DNA of 64,000 bases from Arcuatula senhousia (taxonomy: Eukaryota; Mollusca; Bivalvia; Mytilida; Mytilidae). The notes beneath the pieces were generated by a model that did not search any database, was not told the DNA's origin, and saw nothing but the letters and a program-made list of their open reading frames with translations. Where the stretch lies: NCBI GenBank assembly GCA_963971305.1, contig OZ020303.1, positions 64,294,867 through 64,358,866 on the forward strand, read 5' to 3'. Both the position numbers and the translations under genes were made by a program. Every line of letters begins with the position of its first letter. The first letter of the stretch is position 1. Below are positions 1-11,200 of the stretch, piece by piece.

Positions 1-620
1 GAACATAGGGGAAATTTTATTTTTTTGCTAATACCGTAACTCAAAAATGGTTTGTGCAAAAATCAAAAGTGATCAGCATATTAAGATCTACCTGTCCTTA
101 AATTTCGGAAAAGATCTGACTGCTGATTTGGGAGTTATTGCCCTTTTTCGTAATTTTTGCCAAATTTTGCACTTATTAAGCCCAATATCTTGAAAACTAA
201 CCAAGCTATTTCAGAAATTCAAATCGCATATGGTTAAGCATAATAATATCTACAAAATATATGTATCTGTGTAGTTCAGGTGAGCGATTCAGGCTCCTGG
301 GAGCCTCTTGTTTCTAAATGAAATAATGGGAGACCCCCAAAATCAATCCCATATATCCATATATGGTAAGGCATAGCATTGTCAAATTTCATAGCAATTG
401 GCCAACTTGAACCAAAGTTATTGTGGGAACAAATAAAATATTTATTTTTTTTTGCCCTTTTTGGGCCCTAATTTCTAAACAAATAAAGGTGGGAATCCCA
501 AAATCAATCCCATTCATCCTTTTACAGCGTGAAACATATTTGTTAAATTTCACAGCATTTGCTAAACAGAACAAATGTTATTTAGGGAACAAACAAAACA
601 AAAGGCTCCCAGGAGCCTGA
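1..620 (-). repeat. Dispersed bivalve-type repeat, reverse orientation
   Basis: Non-coding repeat. The stretch at about 385-470 (loss of the calcium-like 'gccaacttgaaccaaagttattg' theme excepted, seen as shorter words such as TTTCATAGCA) is the reverse complement of the tandem units at 30.5-31.2 kb, and the ends carry the palindrome GGCTCCCAGGAGCC (around 288-301 and 603-616). No open frame longer than about 65 codons and none with recognisable protein features. This is my reading by eye of shared words, so the exact edges are approximate. Confidence 0.5.
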
Positions 621-777
621 ATTGCTTACCTGATCTCTTATGCTAAAGCCTCTTACCTACATGTAGTGGGAAACTTGGTCTACATGTACTTGTTCAGTAA
701 CATAACAGAAACTAGTTAGGATAGAAAACATTCTTTAGATCAAGAATATAAAGTTACAAAGCTTTCCATTCAGAACA

Positions 778-1960
778 AGAGGCTCCCAGGAGCCTGAATC
801 GCTCACCTGATCTCTTATAATTACCTAGTGTGCAACATGGTCTACATGTACTTGGTAAGTAACATTTAAGAAACAAGTTGCAATAACACCCTTAAGATCA
901 AGAATACAAAGTTACAAAGCTTTTCATTTGAAAAACCAAACAAGTTAAAAGAGGAATAATTCTTAAACAGTTGATCTGATAATTTTGACCCTGAATCCAT
1001 TTTTTCCTCTAGCTCTTACGGTTTTTAAGATAAAGTTAAAAAACTGCGAAAATGGTCAATTTTGATGATTAAGGGGAAAAAACTCCAATTAGGAGTAGTC
1101 CCACAGCTTCGACTCAATGGAGAGTTTTGTAGAGCTTTTGAATCTAAAACAGGAGGGTTGCTTCAGATTTTTCTCTATCTCTTATACTTTGTGAGAAACA
1201 ATGGTCTGACCCCCTGTTCAATTTTTAGCAGCGGGGGGGGGGGGTGGGGCATCTTGACCTTGATTGGTTATCGTGCACTTATTTCACAAACTTGGTAGAG
1301 GACATCCTAAAGATCAAGTGTACAAAGTTTGAAAGCAATCCCTTCAGTGGGTTCAGAGAAGAAGATTTTTTTAAATCAGTAAAATTGATGGAAAAAAAAA
1401 CAGTTAAAGGGGAAAAACTCTTAAATTGTTGATCTGACAATTTTGACCTTGAAGTCATTAATGTAGATCTCAATGAGCTTAACACTTTTGCGATGCTAAC
1501 TTTTCCTCTAGCACTAATGGTTTTCAAGATAAAGTCCAAAAACTGTGAAAATGGTCAATTTTCACGATTAAGGGGAAATAACTTCTGTAAGGAGTCATCC
1601 CACAAGTTTGACTTGATGAACAGTTTCCTAAAGCTGTTGATGGCGAAGAAAGAAGGTTGCTTCAGATTTTCTCTATCTCTTATACTTTTTGAGCTATAAG
1701 CTAAAAACTATGGTCTGACCCCCCCCCCCTGTTCTATTTTTAGTAACGGCAGCCATGTTGGTTGGTCTGTGTGCACAAATTTCACAAAAACTTGATAGGT
1801 CCCTGATAGAGGACATCCTAAAGATCAAATGTACAAAGTTTGAAAGGAATCCTTTCAGTGATTTCAGAGAAAATTTTCAAAAATCAGTCAAAATTGATAG
1901 AAAAAACAGTTAAAGGGGGATAGCTCTCAGTGTTCTCCTTTTTTTCAAAAATGTAAGGTG
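778..1960. repeat. Decayed direct repeats with about 500-bp spacing
   Basis: Words such as 'cctaaagatcaagtgtacaa' (about 1305 and 1813) and 'gttgatctgacaattttgac' (about 968, 1427 and 3066) recur in the same orientation roughly 500 bp apart, indicating a degenerate tandem or dispersed repeat. It opens with another copy of the palindrome GGCTCCCAGGAGCC at about 781. Includes G- and C-homopolymers near 1231 and 1720. Short open frames in it are not credible genes. Confidence 0.5.
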
Positions 1961-2100
1961 GGTGCATTGAGAAACCCCTCTCCACCAGGTTTTATATTAT
2001 TGAAGACCCTTACCAACCAGGTAAAACATGTAGTTCTCTTTGTAAATTACTTAATTAGTTCAGATATCTATGTCCCCTAACTAGACAAATGAGTTTTTAT

Positions 2101-2874
2101 TATACCCCCGCTTCGAAGAAGAGGGGGGTATACTGTTTTACCCTTGTCCGTCCGTCCGTAACAAAACTTCCGTCACAGTTTTCTAAGCAACTACATGAAA
2201 TAGAGTTCTGATATTTTGTATACAGCTTTATCATATAGTCCCATATGGTGTATACCGATTTTATGTTCCTAGGTAGTCTACTTCCTGTTTACCGAATACT
2301 TAGGTTTTAACATGTAATAGACATAAATGCAAAATTTTCGTCACAGTTTCCCAAGCAACTACATGAGATAGAGGTCTGATATTTTGTATACAGCTTTATC
2401 TTATAGTCCCATATGGTGTATACCGATTTTATGTTCCTATGTAGTCTACTTCCTGTTTACCGAATACTTAGGTTTTAACATATAATAGACATAAATGCAA
2501 AATTTCCGTCACAGTTTCCCAAGCAACTACATGAGATAGCGGTCTGATATTTTGTATACAGCTTTATCCTAAAGTACCATATGGTGTATACCGATTTTAT
2601 GCTCCTAGGTTGTCTACTTCCTGTTTACCGAATACTTAGGTTTTAACACATAATAGACATAAATGCAAAATTTCCTTCACAGTTTTCCAAGCAACTACAT
2701 GAGATAGAGTTCTGATATTTTGTATACAACTTTATCCTATAATCCAATATAGTGTATAGTGATTTTATTTTCCTAGGTCAACTACTTCCTGTTTACCGAG
2801 TATTTTAACTTGTATGCATGGCTTAGTTTGGGGAGCGGGGGTATCACTAGTGAGCATTAGCTCACAGATTTACT
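2101..2874 (+). repeat. Hairpin-headed repeat with about four ~178-bp internal tandem units
   Basis: Starts with a hairpin (TATACCCCCGCTTC ... GAGGGGGGTATA, 2101-2134), then a GTCCGTCCG run, then about four direct units sharing 'actacatgagatag', 'tttgtatacagctttatc' and 'cttcctgtttaccga', and ends with 'gggggtatcac' and 'gagcattagctcacagattt'. The same head, CTTCCTGTTTAC unit word and tail recur at 38.87-39.47 kb, and in reverse at 5.95-6.39 kb. Likely a non-autonomous mobile repeat; class not determined. Confidence 0.65.
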
Positions 2875-3290
2875 TGTTTAAGTTTGCTTGGAGCTGTAAA
2901 TGTGTCAATTACTCAAAGGCTTCATCTAATTAATAAGAGTTGACAAAACAGGATTTTGTCAGAAAATTAGACTACCTTACCCAAAGGAAAGGTGGTCGGC
3001 TCTGAAAAGAAGGTGGATGGTAAACCTGGCTTAGATGGCGAAAGGAGAACACGGACTCTTAAACAGTTGATCTGACAATTTTGACCCTGAAATCATTTTT
3101 GTAGATCTCAATGAGATGAACAATTTTGAAATGCTTACTTTTCCTTTTTGTGATTGCCATTGACCTGCGAAAATAAGCGAAAATTAAACCGCTGTGAAAA
3201 TAACCGGCTATACAGTATGTCTTTACTTTCCCTTTAGGACATTTGATCAGCCCAGTTCAGTAATTTTGATGTTTCTTTTATTTCTTTCAG
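2875..3290. other. Unassigned stretch with upstream intron sequence
   Basis: No gene recognised. The last 30 bases hold a polypyrimidine tract and the acceptor 'ttatttctttcag' that ends at 3290 and defines the next coding exon. The rest is degenerate repeat, including another copy of the 'gttgatctgacaattttgac' word near 3066. Confidence 0.4.
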
Positions 3291-4996
3291 TACAAAATGC
3301 AATAAAGAACGAAAATGTTAGATCTGATTTATCTACTTTGACTTTGAATCAACTTCTACAAACCATGCCAGGAAAAAAGATTGCCTCTGCTCCAAAGAAA
3401 AAGAAGGAAAAACAGGACAAAGAGAAACCATTCCCTGCTTTAGATGTAAAGGTTAGTGTAATTTTATGATGTTAAAAGGCAAAGCCAATAAGGCTGTCAT
3501 ACATTCGTGAGCTTATCCACATCCTTCAAAAGTTCTTTGCTGTCATATCTTACTAGTGTTCTCCCAAGAAATTTTTGATAGCATTCTGGTATTTTCAGTT
3601 TTCACAAAAGCATCTTTTGGTTTGAAATTATAGCATCACATTTATTATGAAATATATTGTAGGGGATTTCTGATAGCTTCACATTTGCACCAGATAGCAT
3701 CATATTGCCATGATGCTAAAAGGGTCAGGGGAGAAGATTGCAAATACACATATTTCTGCTATGATATTTATAAGTGTAGTGTAGCCTCTGTCTTCAATTG
3801 CAAGATGGTAGATTAGCAATTACTAGCCTCTATCTTCAATTGCAAGATGGCAGATCAGCAATCACTAGTCTCTGTCTTCAATAGCAAGATGGCAGATCAG
3901 CAAACACTTGCCTCTGTCTTCAATCGCAAGATGGTAGATTAGCAATCAGTTGCTTCTGTCTTTAATCACAAGATGGCAAATCAGCAATCACTAGCCTCTG
4001 TCTTCAATCGCAAGATGGCAAATCAGCAATCACTTGCCACTGTCTTCAATCGCAAGATGGCAAAACAGCAATTACTAGCCTCTGTCTTCAATCGCAAGAT
4101 GGCAAATCAGCAATCACTTGCCACTGTCTTCAATCGCAAGATGGCAAAACAGCAATTACTAGCCTCTGTCTTCAATCGCAAGATGGCAAATCAGCAATCA
4201 CTTGCCACTGTCTTCAATCGCAAGATGGCAAAACAGCAATTACTAGCCTCTGTCTTCAAACACAAGATGGCAAATCAGCAATTACTAGCCTCTGTCTTTA
4301 ATCGCAAGATGGCAAAACAGCAATTACTAGCCTCTGTCTTCAATCACAAGATGGCAAATCAGCAATTACTAGCCTCTGTCTTCAATCGCAAGATGGCAAA
4401 TCAGCAATCACTTGCCACTGTCTTCAATCGCAAGATGGCAAAACAGCAATTACTAGCCTCTGTCTTCAATCGCAAGATGGCAAATCAGCAATTACTAGCC
4501 TCTGTCTTTAATCGCAAGATGGCAAATCAGCAATCACTAGCCTCTGTCTTCAATCGCAAGATGGCAAATCAGCAATTACTAGCCTCTGTCTTCAATCACA
4601 AGACGGTCGATCTGCAATTACTAGTCTCTGTCCTCAATTGCAAGATAACAGATTAGCAATCACTAGCCTCTGACTTCCATTGCAGAGTCTTGAACTGTGT
4701 TGTTTCATAGTTGTTGTATCATGTCCGGGATAATGTATTACACATCATTTTGTTACCTATTCTAATTTTTATTACAGAAACTAAGCGTTCTTGCCAAATC
4801 GTACAATGACACAGGTGATCCTTATATCCAGGAATATGTTTCCAGGAATGACTTAAAACCAAAAGTTATGGAAAGGAGTATTTCAACTTTGTCATTTTCC
4901 AGAGCATTTACCTTCTCGGTCTTTGAATTACCAGAGGATTACAGGAAAAGAAATGCACAAATTCAAAGAAGAGCTTCCTCTGTAGCAAATATTTAA
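3291..4996 (+). CDS. Unidentified protein, last two coding exons (C-terminal 126 codons)
   Basis: Two exons read in one frame. Exon A is 3291-3451, opening after the acceptor 'tttctttcag' with the last two bases of a split codon and closing at AAG|gttagt. Exon B is 4778-4996, opening after 'tttttattacag' in phase 0 and ending in TAA. The peptide has a lysine-rich stretch (PKKKKEKQDKEK) joining an N-terminal helix to a C-terminal part with LAKSYNDTGDPYIQEYV and a basic tail (DYRKRNAQIQRR). I do not recognise the family. Upstream exons are not found and may lie before the window. The intron between the two exons is largely a 42-bp minisatellite. A polyadenylation signal follows at 5027. The gene is convergent with DALRD3. 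Matched phase, good splice sites and clear coding bias support a real gene; the product is unknown. Confidence 0.7.
3781..4686 (+). repeat. 42-bp minisatellite, about 21 units, intronic
   Basis: Tandem units of 42 bp, typified by ATGGCAAATCAGCAATCACT plus 22 more bases. Because 42 is a multiple of three, one frame stays open for 227 codons (3973-4656) and reads as a 14-residue repeat (MANQQSLASVFNRK and variants). In the centre, units alternate between 'aaatcag..tcacttgccact' and 'aaacag..ttactagcctct' types, giving an 84-bp higher-order period. It lies wholly inside the intron 3452-4777, so the open frame is most likely a by-product of unit length and not a protein. Confidence 0.9.
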
Positions 4997-5026
4997 ACTT
5001 ATTGTTAATTTCAATTATTGAAGGAT

Positions 5027-5032
5027 AATAAA
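5027..5032 (+). promoter_or_regulatory. Polyadenylation signal AATAAA
   Basis: AATAAA lies 31 bases after the TAA stop of the plus-strand gene ending at 4996. It is the first such hexamer downstream and so the likely 3' end signal. Confidence 0.5.
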
Positions 5033-5191
5033 AAATACTACTTTAATAACTTTTTTTATATTATATCTTGAGAATGTTTCAAAATTAATGCATAAAGTTT
5101 GAAATGCACATACTGAGAAAAAAAAATTATAGCAAAAGTTTAAAATATAAAGGCCTTTTTTCTGAAAAGAGAAAAGACAAAATTTCAACAT

Positions 5192-5197
5192 TTTATT
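5192..5197 (-). promoter_or_regulatory. Polyadenylation signal AATAAA for DALRD3
   Basis: Plus-strand TTTATT gives AATAAA on the minus strand, about 80 bases past the DALRD3 stop codon (5279-5281). It faces the signal of the convergent gene at 5027. Confidence 0.5.
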
Positions 5198-5278
5198 TTA
5201 CCTAATCTCTAAAATGAGCTGAGCTCATATTTTATCACATAATCACATTGGTTGTTTCATCACAGTGGTTATGAATAT

Positions 5279-8200
5279 CTACAGTTGACTAAGAGGCTGG
5301 ATTCCCATTAAACTTAGTGCATGGCACATGATTTTGTGAACCACTTTCATCAAGTATAGTCTAGCATACATAGTTGGTAATAAATGAGTTCTGTTTTCCT
5401 GAAAGTAAATAGTTTACTAAGTTAAGATATAAAGAAAAGTTTTACAAGTATCAAAGGATATACTAGTTGGTACATTTTAAAGTTCTATACAACATTATTA
5501 TTTTGTGCATTTGTGTTTGTGTGCAACTTTGAACTTATTCATTTTTTTTAAATCTTCAGAACTACATTTTATTTACTATAGAAAATGAAGTTATTTGGAA
5601 AACTTAATATTCTCCCAAATTTCATTTACTCATGAATTATCCTAAATAAAATGCTCTTAAAATTACTTGGTTAACAGAATAGGTTGTATTGGTTCTGTTT
5701 ATTTCTTTGAATAAGTTGATATGTTGTCTGTAATATACATGAACTTGCAAACGACGGAGAGGTGTGTCAAAAGACATGGATACTCACCCATTACAAACAA
5801 ATAGTTTGAGTCTGACAGGTCTGAAAAAAATTAAGGTCATAACCTTTGGGGACTATCAAACCATCCTGCCAAATTTCAGACCATGTGTTGCTCCAAAAAA
5901 AGTTAATGCCCTAATAAGTTGTTGCTGTGGCATAAAAATGTTTTAAAACATTGCACATTTATTTAAAAAACAACAAGGGGTTGCACTAAGTCGTGCTAAG
6001 CATACCCCCACTTGACCATTCAGAAAACAGGAAGTAGATGACCGACTGACCTGGAAAGGGGAGGCACGATACAACTTATCATGCTGAAGCTGTGTACTGA
6101 ATTTGAAACCAATCCATCCAGTAGAAGCCGAGAAATCTGTTAAGAAAAATTTCACATTTCAATTTTTTTACCCTAAAAAAGTCTAAGTCGACTCGGAAAA
6201 CAGGAAGTAGATGATGGACTGACCTGGAAAGGGGAGGCAAGGTGTAACTCATCATGCTGAACCTGTGTACCAAATTTGAAACCAATCCATCAAGTAGAAG
6301 CAGAGAAATTGAACCAGACGGACAGACAGACAGACGGATGGACAAGGTGATTGCAATATAGCCCCCTCTCTTACGAGTGGGGGTATAAAATTACAGAAAA
6401 ACCATCAAACAGTGTGTTGTCCAATATTAAGAATTACCCTATGCCTGTGAGTAGAAGTGAGTTAGGTTTAGAATAATAATTTTTATCCCATAATATAGGA
6501 CCCATGCATAAGCTGCATTCCAAATACCAAGAGGCTGAGTTTAGTTGTTGCTGAGAAAACTGTTAAAATATATTCACTACCTGCCTGCCTACTGCCTGAC
6601 ATTTACCATTTTATTACCGTCATTTTCACTTAGTGCAATTTGACCAATAATCTGTACAACCTTGTTAATTATCCACCTTTTAACTATTAAACATTATATT
6701 TTTAATTGTATACTTACACCAAGAATATGTGTCCTACTGTAATATGAACTAAGTTGTCGACTTAAACTAACCAAAAAATTTGCGACCTAAAACATACAAA
6801 TCAAGTTGTTAATCATGGGATATAAATATGGATTAAGAGTTTACCCCAAAATTAGGCAGAGGTATGAATTATAGTAAATGAAAACAAAGTTAAACAGTGG
6901 TTAAAACCAGTTAATTTACACTTAAATAATTTTTTAAGGCAGCTTTTCAATGTTATGGAGCCCATTTACAATGGTACAAGTAAATGATATGGTATCTTTT
7001 ATCAAATTTGTTGTAGCCTTTTTCAGTTATCATGAAAATAACAGACTCTTTCATGTCTTTATGGTGTACTTTCTTAATGTAATGTTTCATAAAATATCGG
7101 TCAGAGACAAAAATTGCCAGACTGTTGAAAAGGAGGTGGGCAAAAGATATGGAATTAAATTCCAGGATATGGAAAATCATGCTGATGCTGAATACCAAAT
7201 ATCAAGAAGCTGTGATAAGTAGTTGCTGAGAAACTGTTTCGTAAATATTTTCACAATGACAATTTTAAAAGCCTGGTTTTCACTTCCTGACATCTGGCAA
7301 AAAAATCTATCAGATAGTTATAAAAGAGATGTATAAACATAAGACCAAATCCAATTATCTCCCCTTACTGATATCCTATGAACATACCTTATGTGTCTGT
7401 ATTTCAGATATAATGGAATCATCAGGTATAAATTGTTGTGTAGCATCTAAGATCATTTCATTGTAGATTATAATAAAATTATAGAAAATCTCCCATTCAT
7501 CCTGTAATAATAAAAATTATTATGTTTTCTTGCCTGTATTATTTTCAACTTATTAATACATGTAGTGTGTACAAATTTAACTTATAGAAAGTCACCAAGT
7601 TGATTATGAAATTTCTGAAGCTTGATGAGTTTGTTTTTACACTACTTTTATTTCATCGCAACAATAATTTAAAGAAGTTTTCCTAAATTGTTAACAGACA
7701 TACAAAAGATAAAGTGATTTATTGATTAATAAAATGCTGTGGTTTCATTATAATTAATGGGATATTATTTTTTTCCTAGGTGGGTTTAACCCAAGCAGTT
7801 TGATACCCCATGAAAAGGATATTTAATACATGGAACAGGAAAATTGGTACCAACAATAATAAATGAATCCACAGTACTTTGTTTGAAAAAAAAAACATTT
7901 TAGAAAAGACACTACTAAAAAATAAATCCTTGGCAGAAAAACTGGCACGTTAATGAGCAGGATTTGTTTATCCTTTCTGATCGCCCAAATTTGCTATCGT
8001 TCCAACATGTGCTTGTGTGGTTGATTGCAAAATTAGATGTTCTGTGTGTGTTTTGTTTTGTTGTGTGTTTCTCTAGGGCCATACTAATTAATTTTAGCTT
8101 CTCAAGCCATTTAAAAAAAAAGATGGGAGAGGGAGGCTTACACCTAATTTTTTCATTGGTCAAAAAAGTAATGAGACGATGAGACAACTTTTTACATTGT

Positions 8201-11200
8201 AAACATTAAAAAAAGGAATGAAGCCAGTGGTTTTTTGTTTTTATTCTATGAAAAAGCAATAAAAAGGGACAATGAGGCTACCTCAGAACAGATTAGGCAG
8301 GGCCTGAGAAACATTTTTTTTTAATTTGGCCTAAGTTGTTGTCGTGTCTTTCATGTATAATAAATGAAAATAAATTGTTGCAAAAAGTTTTCTATCTGGT
8401 TTTCCCATTTTATAAATAATTTAAAAACTTTACCTCTTCTCTTAATGTTGAAAAGTCTATACAGTCTATATTTGGTAATGGTGGATAGATACCTACAAAA
8501 TTCAAATATTTTACAACAATTCAATGATTTGTGAAAATTGGAGGAAGATGTTGGACGATTCCAAAAAGACTATGACGACACAGCATGTGTGCATAGACAG
8601 ATTGTTACCAAATATCAGCAAACTAGGAGTAATAGCATCTGAGTTATGAGCAAAGGAAAAGTGATTGAACTTCAGATTTACACTTTAATCAGTATACTCC
8701 CTATAGGGATGATGCAGTAAAGAGGTACTGGTGAGTAAAAAAAACAACAGCAAAACAGCTTTGTTTGAATTCGTTTCTTAGACTTTTTGTATGGTGGAAA
8801 TGTGCCCTTAATTACAATATAGCGAATCAAATTTTCAATTCCCTCAAGCTGAATAGGAGTTCATCAAAAGTACTTTGGAGTAATGGTGCTTAATCTATCT
8901 ATAGAATGTTGTAATATTAGAAGTTAATCTTTTTGATCAGTTAAACTCGCACCTTCATTGAAAATGAAAACTACTCATAGTAGATGATTTTTACCTGAAG
9001 GGAAAAAACTCCTATCTCTGAGAGATAATTGTTTATATCTATGATTTTTGCAACCAAATAATATTTTTTTATTAATTTAATGCTTAAAACAACTCTTTGA
9101 CATTTATTTTTCACATTTTCTTTTATATTAATTCCCTTTTTGAGCTATTTTTTCAATGTAAAATTTTCAACAGGTAAATCTTTTTTACTAGGAAAATTTT
9201 TCCTTCATACAACAAGATAATATCCTCTCTATAGATGTGAGTTTAAACTGATCAGAGAGATTAACTTCCATTGTAACACACTAAATAGGAGGATTAAGTA
9301 TGGGTACTCCAAAGTACCTTGATGAGTCCCTGTTCAGCTTGGGATAATTAAACATTTTATTAGCTATAAAATTTAACTCCTTAGGTAAAACAGTATCCCA
9401 TTTTATTCCCAATTACCCTTTTTTTCAAAGCTAAAGTATAAATTTATATAATTTAATAGTAATAAAACAAACCTTTAGTAACATTTTCTTCAAAATGTTT
9501 AAATAGTGTTGCCAATCTAGCACAGTTATACATCACAAATGACCCTGCTCTGTTATCAACACCTCCAAACTCATGACCTTCTGACATGTCTAATTTTACC
9601 TGTCAACATAAAAAATATTATGTAATCGGATTGATAAATCAAAACATCATAAAGATGCTCAGAATCAAATTATGTATACATGTATATATTTATGCCTTGT
9701 TCAAAAATTTTATCTAGTTACTTTGTCTATTGTATTTTGTAAATTAGTTTTGTGTTTATAAATGTGTTTTGTTATGAGATGCTCGCCTATATCTGGCTTA
9801 TCATTAATAATGATTGAATTTGAATTTGAAATATGCAAAGTTTCTGAAAGCAAATTGTCACTTATCACTTCCCTTTCAGGTATCTTGGGAAAGTGGAGGA
9901 GATAAGCTTATATTATGAACCTTTTACCAAACATTCACAAGAGGATAACTTTCACATGACTTCAATAATAAAAACAGCCAATTTCTTAACAATAGAAAAT
10001 AATGAGATGTGGAATAAGTGTACACGACACAGCCCACAATTAAACGGCAATTAAGAAAAACCACAATGGACAACCGCCAGCAGCCTTCAACAAGGCCATT
10101 TGGCGCTGCTGGCGGTTCTGCAATTGGCCCATGGTCTAAATAAAATGCATAAAATTCAAATCCAGCCCTGAAATAGGCACAGATAGACCCCTTTCTTAAA
10201 CAAGGAACAGAAAACATCAAAAAGACAAGTACAAACGAAAGCTTTGTCAAAGATTCCTGGCTTAGGACAGGCACATGTAATATCATAATGTGGCGGGGTT
10301 AAACTAGTTTTTTGGGGCCCAACCTTCCCCCTATCAATATTCCTAGTCAAAGCACAAAAACTAAACACACAATAAAAATCAAATCGATCAAAGTCCAATT
10401 CCACTAGAGAGAACCTAAGACAAAAAACAAGAACAAACAAAAGGACGGTAAAGGAACTCTCTATAGAACACTTGCTGTTACTGACAGCTAGCTGAGAATC
10501 ATCAATCAACTGATGTAAGAATACTTATAAGGAAAACAACAGCTAACAGGGTATAGACAAGCTTACTGTCTGTCTATGGGCTGTACATAGAAATTCAAAC
10601 TTCAGGGATGCTATTGTCAGTCTGGTTATTGTGTCTTTCCAATTGTTGCCTGAAAAAAAAAGAAAGAAAAAATACTTAATCAGTATATCTGAAAAAAAAT
10701 CACATTATTGCCCCCTTATCCTCAAACAGCTAAGTCCATGTTTTGCTATTGAAAACCCCAAAAATCATTTTGATCAAATTTTCAAATAAGAGGTGCACAT
10801 CTACATTATGGTGTTTAAGAGGAGTTACGGATAAGAGATCGGTACCCTGAGGTGTAACGTAAGGACGGACACACAGTAGGACACATGAACGGATGGACAG
10901 GCACCACCTTCACTATATATCCCCCACTTTTCAAGTAGGGGGTATAATTTTCTTTTTATTAAAAATCATGTATTGCATTGTTTTTTTTAAGAAATGAACA
11001 TTATTTTTTATCATCAAATGTGTCAAGCAAACAATACCAGTCATGAGACAGACAATGGCTAAGCAAAGCAAATTTCATCTTGTAACTTTGTTTTTTTCTC
11101 AAAACATTGCAATAACTTGGACGCTTCAAAGGATTGAATCCTTAAGGATGTTCGCTACTATTATTGAAAATAAATAGGTTTCAAATTTGATGCGTTAAAT

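Noticed and set aside
3973..4656. 227-codon open frame of 14-residue repeats
   Set aside because: It is the 42-bp minisatellite in an intron; the frame stays open because the unit is a multiple of three.
3781..4686. CRISPR-like spaced repeats
   Set aside because: The window is animal nuclear DNA, and units are contiguous tandem repeats without unique spacers.
9924..10509. 120- and 117-codon open frames on the minus strand
   Set aside because: They lie in a dispersed repeat, are shared with the copy at 28.7-29.1 kb, and have no protein family signature.
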